In this document: positions 6,291 through 9,874 of the stretch, piece after piece | Layout: every line of letters starts with the position of its first letter | Position numbering within the stretch: position 1 is the first letter of the stretch | NCBI GenBank assembly: GCA_025997875.1 | Contig: BNVE01000144.1 | Coordinates: forward strand, 1-9,874 | DNA: 9,874 nt | Direction: 5' to 3' | From: Spirochaetia bacterium | GTDB taxonomy: Bacteria; Spirochaetota; Spirochaetia; Treponematales; Breznakiellaceae | Notes under the pieces: model-generated | Seen by the model: the letters and a program-made list of their open reading frames with translations, nothing else | What the model was told of the DNA's origin: nothing | Database searches by the model: none | Program-made: the position numbers and the translations under genes

Positions 6291-7793
6291 ATGAATTTAA
6301 ACCAAAAAAATCTCCCTACAATCAAGGTGGCTACACCAAGGTATAACCGAAATGGTCTCAAGAACGCCATCGTCCATATAGGACTGGGGAACTTTCATCG
6401 CGCCCACCAGGCCTTTTTCCTGGATACCCTGATCTCCAAAGGGCTGAGCTCTTCCGGTATCTTCGCAATCAACCTCATCGCCGACCCCTTTCCCCTTGCG
6501 AAAATCGCCGCGGAACAGGACTGTCTCTACACCCTTATCACCAAGGGCGGACAGGATGAGGCGGATGTACGGGTAATCGGCTCCATCCTGGGCTATGTAA
6601 ACGCCACCGCGGATAAGGAAGCCGCCATCGCCCGGATTGCCAAGGGGGAAACAAGCATGGTAAGCCTTACCATCACCGAGAAGGGCTACTTCCGGGACAC
6701 CGCGGCGGGGGATGTGGACTGGAACCACCCCGCGGTTAAGCATGACCTTCAGCACCCGGAGGACCCTCAGTCAATATACGGATTCCTCGCGGCGGCCCTG
6801 CTGCGAAGGTCCGCCAATGGGGGAGGGCGCCTTAGCATTGTTTCCTGCGACAACTTTCCCTCAAACGGGAAGGTCCTTAAGGAGAGCCTGCTCTCTTTCT
6901 GTGCGCAGGTCTATCCGGCTTTGTCACCCTGGATCGAAGACAATGTTTCTTTTCCCTCTTCCATGGTGGACCGTATCACCCCCAACGCCAATGCCGCGGT
7001 TATCGCGGAAGTGGAACAGAACTACGGCATTGCGGACAAGTGGCCGGTCTGCTGCGAAGACTTTATCCAATGGGTATTGGAGGATGATTTCAGGCTTCCT
7101 GCGGCAGCCGGTTTTGACCCAAAACTTTTGGCCGCCGCCGGGGTGCAGTTGGTCAGGGATGTGGAACCCTACGAACTGATGAAGATGCGGCTCCTCAATG
7201 GCGGCCATTCCGCCCTGGCCTACCTCTCGTACCTTATGGGCTATACCGACGTGGCCGATGCTGCTTCGGATACGCTGATGGGGCAATTCCTTCGCCGGCA
7301 TTACATGGAAGAGGTTACCCCCACGGTCCCGCCGGTTCCGGGCATCGATCTTGCGGAATACAAGGATACCCTGATCAAACGTTTTGCCAACCGGGCTATC
7401 GGGGATGCGGTCCTCCGCCTTGCGGAGGATGGTTCCCAGAAGATCCCCAACTTCATGCTCAAGCCCCTGGCGGCTGCGATACAGGGCGGCGGCGCTTATA
7501 AGGCCATCGCCCTTGCCCTGGCGGGCTGGGCGCGCTTCCTTGAGGGGACCGACGAAGCGGGCAAACCCATACCGCTCAAGGACCCCGAAGGCCAGGCGGT
7601 TGCCCGTGCGGCAAAGATCGCCCGGGAGGAACCGGAGGCCTTTCTCAAAGCCGCCGGTGTGCATGGTATTGGTGAAGGGGAATTCGGCAAATTGGCGGGG
7701 GTTTTCAAACAGCACCTGGAGAACATTCACCGACAGGGGACGAGGAAGGCCCTGGAAGAGTTTGTATGCCAAGCGGCTTCGCCACTCATATAA
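6291..7793 (+). CDS. Long-chain polyol dehydrogenase: mannitol 2-dehydrogenase / fructuronate reductase family
   Basis: A 500-residue cytoplasmic NAD(P)-dependent oxidoreductase of usual family length (about 490). The N-terminal Rossmann part has IVHIGLGNFHRAHQAFFLD (27-45), with the GxGxFHRAHQ signature. SLTITEKGY (125-133) and IVSCDNFPSNGKVL (183-196) follow. The C-terminal helical domain carries the catalytic K-x4-N-x2-H pattern: K298, N303, H306 in MKMRLLNGGHSALAYL, plus FQRFxN-like IKRFANRAIGD. Members interconvert mannitol and fructose (MtlK-like), arabinitol and xylulose, or fructuronate and mannonate (UxuB). Next to a GH13 glucosidase and without uronate genes, mannitol/fructose is the best guess. 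AAGGAGG (6272-6278) is 12 bp from the ATG, a rather long spacing with no better in-frame start. It is the last clear gene of the operon. Confidence 0.88.
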   Translation: MNLNQKNLPTIKVATPRYNRNGLKNAIVHIGLGNFHRAHQAFFLDTLISKGLSSSGIFAINLIADPFPLAKIAAEQDCLYTLITKGGQDEADVRVIGSILGYVNATADKEAAIARIAKGETSMVSLTITEKGYFRDTAAGDVDWNHPAVKHDLQHPEDPQSIYGFLAAALLRRSANGGGRLSIVSCDNFPSNGKVLKESLLSFCAQVYPALSPWIEDNVSFPSSMVDRITPNANAAVIAEVEQNYGIADKWPVCCEDFIQWVLEDDFRLPAAAGFDPKLLAAAGVQLVRDVEPYELMKMRLLNGGHSALAYLSYLMGYTDVADAASDTLMGQFLRRHYMEEVTPTVPPVPGIDLAEYKDTLIKRFANRAIGDAVLRLAEDGSQKIPNFMLKPLAAAIQGGGAYKAIALALAGWARFLEGTDEAGKPIPLKDPEGQAVARAAKIAREEPEAFLKAAGVHGIGEGEFGKLAGVFKQHLENIHRQGTRKALEEFVCQAASPLI

Positions 7794-7805
7794 GGAGAAA
7801 TCGTT

Positions 7806-7850
7806 ATGCAAACCGTTCTCATGCTGGCGGGGGCATTACTCCTTAGATAA
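7806..7850 (+). pseudogene. 14-codon ORF with good ribosome site; leader peptide or stump of a lost gene
   Basis: ATG at 7806 is preceded by TAAGGAG (7791-7797), which overlaps the stop codon of the dehydrogenase gene. It encodes MQTVLMLAGALLLR and stops at TAA 7848-7850. The spacing and hydrophobic start look like the first codons of a further operon gene, for example a membrane protein, cut short by a rearrangement. TAATG at 7848-7852 opens a second frame of 42 codons (to 7978) that has no ribosome site of its own. CTCCTTA at 7839-7845 is complementary to the TAAGGAG. I cannot identify a parent protein. Confidence 0.35.
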
Positions 7851-7891
7851 TGCGAAATGCATCTACGTGCGGGATTTTTAGCATGGGAACG

Positions 7892-7903
7892 CAAAGCGCT
7901 TTG
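7892..7903. promoter_or_regulatory. Perfect 12-bp palindrome, possible operator
   Basis: CAAAGCGCTTTG is a perfect palindrome with a central CpG-containing GCGC, followed by near-palindromic GTACGTGTAC at 7903-7912. It lies about 60 bp before the predicted start of the hicBA transcript. It resembles a LacI/CcpA-type half-site pair but differs from operators O1-O3. No T run follows, so it is not a terminator. Confidence 0.3.
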
Positions 7904-7927
7904 TACGTGTACGAAACTGTTGCCATC

Positions 7928-7956
7928 TTGAGCACGCCGGTTTTTTGTATTACAAT
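7928..7956 (+). promoter_or_regulatory. Sigma70-type promoter of the hicBA pair
   Basis: TTGAGC (7928-7933), a 17-bp spacer and TACAAT (7951-7956) match the consensus at four and five of six bases. The start would be near 7963, giving a leader of about 18 nt that still contains GGAGG at 7967-7971. Confidence 0.55.
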
Positions 7957-7980
7957 CTTGGCAGTTGGAGGAAACTAATA

Positions 7981-8217
7981 ATGAAATTGAGATATACCTA
8001 CTGGAAAGATGGGGATTGGTTTTCAGGGTTTCTGGATGAATTTCCCGGATGGTGGACGCAGGGAAAAAACACTGGGGAACTTGAGGAAATGCTGCTTGAC
8101 CTCTACGATTTGTGCGACGATGAGGAAAGCATAAATTCGGCGAAAACCGCTTCTGCTGAAGTCCCCAGTGTTGTTTCTCATGGCTTTTTGAAAATTCCTA
8201 TCGCCGTATCCGCATGA
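7981..8217 (+). CDS. hicB: HicB-family antitoxin (type II toxin-antitoxin)
   Basis: A 78-residue protein beginning MKLRYTYWKDGDWFSGFLDEF, the N-terminal beta strands of the partial RNase H-like HicB fold (usual pattern: 'W-G-x-x-y-x-G-f-x-d-f-P'). This is followed by TQGKNTGELEEMLLDLYDL, the conserved 'T-x-G-x-t-x-e-E-L-e-e' helix. It would bind and inhibit the HicA toxin and probably repress its own promoter. It is short, like the compact HicB class; the C-terminal tail (about 52-78) shows no clear helix-turn-helix or ribbon-helix-helix DNA-binding domain. The start is set by GGAGG 9 bp upstream of ATG 7981; an upstream in-frame TTG (7945) lies inside the promoter. The stop overlaps the next gene by ATGA. 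Antitoxin-first order is common in this family. Confidence 0.82.
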   Translation: MKLRYTYWKDGDWFSGFLDEFPGWWTQGKNTGELEEMLLDLYDLCDDEESINSAKTASAEVPSVVSHGFLKIPIAVSA

Positions 8218-8387
8218 AAAGAAATATGTTAATTGCTATTATATCACGCTCCGGTGCGGTATTCGTCAGGCACGGTGCTAACCATGATATTTACAGAAAC
8301 ACAAAGACCGGCGTACAGGAGCCGGTAGCGCGGCATAACGATATACCGGAAAGAACCGCAAGAAAAATCATCAAAAATCTTTCATAG
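8214..8387 (+). CDS. hicA: HicA-family mRNA interferase toxin
   Basis: A 57-residue protein starting at the ATG that overlaps the hicB stop (ATGA, 8214-8217). The fold signature is complete though compact: MKRNMLIAIISRSGAVFVR as the first helix and strand, then GANHDIYRN (residues 21-29) with the catalytic-type His24 of the G-x-N-H-D/x-Y/W motif, then VARHNDIPERTARKIIKNL as the final 'P-R-H-x-E-I-x-x-x-x-x-x-x-I-l-k' strand and helix. HicA proteins are double-stranded-RNA-binding-fold ribonucleases that cleave mRNAs and stop translation when free of HicB. No frame damage is seen, so the toxin looks functional. There is no separate ribosome site, and expression is expected to depend on translational coupling to hicB. 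The gene is below common length cut-offs and could be overlooked. Confidence 0.82.
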   Translation: MKRNMLIAIISRSGAVFVRHGANHDIYRNTKTGVQEPVARHNDIPERTARKIIKNLS

Positions 8388-8491
8388 AGAAAACCGGTAA
8401 GGCGAATTACGGAGACCGCTGGTTTGTTTCATCAACATTTACACGTCCCAATAACATTCCTGTGAAAGAATTGTATTGGCTATCGGTGCGC

Positions 8492-9379
8492 TCATTCTAG
8501 CAACGTTGTAAACCTTTCACGCTCTACGCTGCCCGCGATGATCCCCCCAAGGCCGGCGCGAAAATCCTTTGGTAACAGGGAAACCAGTTCCCGGGCCTGC
8601 CCAAGGGTTTTGTCATCCTCAACCTGGTTAAAAAAAAGGATCCTTCTGCCCCGGGCGGCGGCGAAAAGCCCTTTGGCCGGAGGGGAAAAGCGGCTTGCAG
8701 AGCCGGCGGAGCTTCCCGGTGTGCCGGTGATCACCCGCGCCAGGTGTTCCTGCCTGATGACATCCCCTTCCCGGGCGCCGCTGAGGCGGCTGAACAGGGG
8801 GAGCCGGTGAACAATGGTTTCGGAGACCTTCATCCCCAGGGGCCACAGGGGAAGAATACCCACGGTGATTGTTGTAAAGGGGGGAACCGCGGGCTCCCTC
8901 TCCGCCCATCCTTTAAGGGGCAGTCCCCGGGAGCCGTCCCCTTCGATTAACACCAGATCATATTCGCTTACTATCCGTTCCAGCGTTTCCGGGGGCAGGG
9001 ATTCAAGCTTGCCTGTTTCTTCGTTGAAGATACCCGCCAGGGTTATGCCGCTTTCACCTTCGGAAGCGGTCCATGGGGCCTCGGGCGTCCAGGGGCAGTA
9101 GCGGTCATAGGGGCCTGCTGAAGAACCCGAAGCGGGGGAGGGGGGGACCTGCATCTTTGTGGTGGGGGTGACGAGAATTTTGCGGGTGTATCCCCCATTT
9201 TTGCCGATCCCATCGGTGTTTTTGCGCTCTCCCCGCAGCTGCTGCGCTAAATACCAGATCAGGGATGTCTTGCCACCGGACCCGATGACGGTAAGTACCG
9301 GCGGCTTGTTTTGCAAAATTGGGAGACGGTAAATTTCTTCTTCAAACCAGGCGCCCAGGCGCCCGCTTAAGGCTTCCAC
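8492..9379 (-). CDS. yqeC: YqeC, selenium-dependent molybdenum hydroxylase accessory protein
   Basis: A 295-residue cytoplasmic protein. LTVIGSGGKTSLIWYLA (29-45) contains a P-loop-like nucleotide-binding turn, ILVTPTTKM (68-76) follows, and the family hallmark E-x-D-G-S-R-G-L-P-L-K-x-x-A-x-x-E-P stands at 146-163 (YDLVLIEGDGSRGLPLK just before and into it). LFFNQVEDD (249-257) and GIIAG (279-283) match the C-terminal part. YqeC is associated by genome context with maturation of selenium-dependent molybdenum hydroxylases, such as xanthine or purine hydroxylases; its reaction is not firmly known. It starts at GTG 9379 with GAAGGA about 8 bp upstream and overlaps the end of the preceding DUF3343 gene by 13 bp. 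A low-complexity Pro/Ser/Gly-rich insert at about 79-112 makes it longer than typical members. Confidence 0.85.
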   Translation of the reverse strand: MEALSGRLGAWFEEEIYRLPILQNKPPVLTVIGSGGKTSLIWYLAQQLRGERKNTDGIGKNGGYTRKILVTPTTKMQVPPSPASGSSAGPYDRYCPWTPEAPWTASEGESGITLAGIFNEETGKLESLPPETLERIVSEYDLVLIEGDGSRGLPLKGWAEREPAVPPFTTITVGILPLWPLGMKVSETIVHRLPLFSRLSGAREGDVIRQEHLARVITGTPGSSAGSASRFSPPAKGLFAAARGRRILFFNQVEDDKTLGQARELVSLLPKDFRAGLGGIIAGSVERERFTTLLE

Positions 9380-9618
9380 GGAACAAAGTCCTTCCCCGTT
9401 TCACCGGTGCGCCGGTAAACCCCTGCGATGGTTTCCCCCAGAAGATTTTGAGCTTTTTCAATATCTTCCGGGGATATCCGCAGGCACATGCCGCAGGCGG
9501 GGCCAATCGGTTTCGGCATGGGCATTACCATCACCGGGATGAGCGAATCGAGGAGCTTCCGTTCACCCATGATGGCCCCGTGGGTGTTGTGGAAGCTGAG
9601 GATCAGTTCCCGATCGAT
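9367..9618 (-). CDS. DUF3343 putative Se/S carrier protein, apparent non-ATG start
   Basis: A small protein of about 83 residues: LILSFHNTHGAIMGERKLL, then PVMVMPMPKPIGPACGMCLRI with Cys42 and Cys45, then SPEDIEKAQNLL. This matches DUF3343 (PF11823), in which a 'l-i-t-F-H-S-T-H-x-A-i' strand leads to a conserved C-G motif; the family is proposed to carry selenium or sulfur. The open frame runs from a TAA at 9634-9636. AAAGGAG (9625-9631) lies 6 nt before ATC 9618 and 3 nt before ATA 9619-9621. No ATG, GTG or TTG occurs before the FHNTH motif; the first ATG (9570) would delete it. I therefore place the start at ATC 9618, with ATA 9621 or CTG 9606 as alternatives. It overlaps yqeC and is its transcriptional partner. 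Confidence 0.75.
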   Translation of the reverse strand: MDRELILSFHNTHGAIMGERKLLDSLIPVMVMPMPKPIGPACGMCLRISPEDIEKAQNLLGETIAGVYRRTGETGKDFVPWKP

Positions 9619-9636
9619 TATGAGCTCCTTTCCTTA

Positions 9637-9806
9637 TTTATATACAAAAAGAGAAAAGAATGAAAGCTTATATGATTTTTTTACACGAAATATGACTTTT
9701 TATGCAAAAAATTCTGGATAATTAATTATTAATGTGATAATATTTAGGTGTGTACTTAAAGGTCTCTGTCTTTATTCCTTTTAAATGCATAAAAAGGAGA
9801 GATTGT
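9637..9806. promoter_or_regulatory. AT-rich divergent intergenic region with promoter candidates
   Basis: This region is far more AT-rich than its neighbours and separates the leftward DUF3343-yqeC unit from a rightward gene. For the rightward gene, an extended -10 (TGTGATAAT, 9733-9741) is visible without a good -35. For the leftward unit, TTGCAT (minus strand, 9702-9707) could be a -35, with a weak -10 downstream. ATTAATTATTAAT (9721-9733) is symmetric and could be a regulator site. Confidence 0.35.
9776..9798 (+). promoter_or_regulatory. Hairpin that would hide the ribosome binding site of the right-edge gene
   Basis: TCCTTTT (9776-9782) pairs perfectly with AAAAGGA (9792-9798) across a 9-nt loop that contains ATGCAT; a U-G pair can extend the stem. 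The second arm holds most of the AAGGAG ribosome site (9794-9799). The stem is short and A-U rich, so it could be temperature- or factor-sensitive, or chance. Confidence 0.35.
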
Positions 9807-9874
9807 ATGAAAAGACTACTTGACAAGAAGCGGTGTACTCCGGCATCATTTACCCCCCCCAGACCGTCCGAAAA
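9807..9874 (+). CDS. Unidentified gene, first 22 codons only
   Basis: ATG 9807 stands 7 bp after AAGGAG (9794-9799), and the frame stays open to the right edge: MKRLLDKKRCTPASF, then TPPRPSE. The start is basic rather than hydrophobic, so no signal peptide or membrane span is seen. Codons 16-18 lie in a run of eight C (9853-9860), which could slip during replication. Divergence from the DUF3343-yqeC pair hints at a role in selenium or molybdenum-hydroxylase metabolism, but the sequence itself gives no family. Confidence 0.55.
   Translation, partial: MKRLLDKKRCTPASFTPPRPSE

Noticed and set aside
6924..7811. Minus-strand open frame opposite the dehydrogenase (295 codons)
   Set aside because: The opposite strand encodes a dehydrogenase with intact catalytic residues; this frame shows no domain.
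7934..7950. Possible terminator at GCACGCCGG followed by six T
   Set aside because: There is no upstream complementary arm to form a stem; the T run is the spacer of the hicBA promoter.
8388..8491. Possible terminator between the convergent hicA and yqeC genes
   Set aside because: AAACCGGT and ACCGCTGGTTT can pair only with a bulge, and no U tract follows; nothing else is visible in this 104-bp stretch.
1..9874. CRISPR array, tRNA, rRNA or complete insertion sequence
   Set aside because: No regularly spaced direct repeats, cloverleaf-like segments or complete transposase with terminal repeats were seen.

Overview
The window looks like a chromosomal segment of a host-associated spirochaete, most likely a Treponema of the termite-gut type. 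This is an inference from three things: moderately high GC with GC-rich codon choice, a spirochaete-like lipobox, and a partial Rpn/PD-(D/E)XK 'YKDSVFSFLFSDPD' protein of a kind common in those genomes. No rRNA or tRNA is present to settle the taxon.

Region 1 (1-383): the 5' part of a leftward Rpn-family nuclease/transposase-like gene runs off the left edge. A divergent intergenic region follows, with a large inverted repeat and the promoter and palindromic operator of the next gene.

Region 2 (384-7793): a complete sugar-uptake and catabolism locus, all rightward. It has a LacI-family regulator, a lipoprotein sugar-binding protein, two ABC permeases, a cytoplasmic GH13 alpha-glucosidase-like enzyme and a long-chain mannitol 2-dehydrogenase/fructuronate reductase family enzyme. 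Three copies of a 14-bp near-palindrome (ideal GTATCACGTGATAC) lie at the regulator's own promoter and on both sides of the operon promoter core, so the regulon can be read directly from the DNA. No ATPase gene is present; an unlinked shared ATPase is presumed. The enzyme pair suggests import of an alpha-glucoside carrying fructose or mannitol, its hydrolysis inside the cell, and interconversion of fructose and mannitol.

Region 3 (7794-8491): a short accessory patch. It holds a 14-codon ORF with a good ribosome binding site (a leader, or the stump of a lost gene) and a compact HicB-HicA toxin-antitoxin pair with its own promoter. The 57-codon hicA gene is easily missed.

Region 4 (8492-9636, leftward): yqeC and an overlapping DUF3343 (putative Se/S carrier) gene, an accessory pair of selenium-dependent molybdenum hydroxylase systems. 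The DUF3343 gene seems to begin at a non-canonical ATC or ATA codon; starting at the first ATG would remove its conserved N-terminal strand.

Region 5 (9637-9874): an AT-rich divergent intergenic region and the first 22 codons of a rightward gene. That gene has an SD-sequestering hairpin candidate and a run of eight C near its start.
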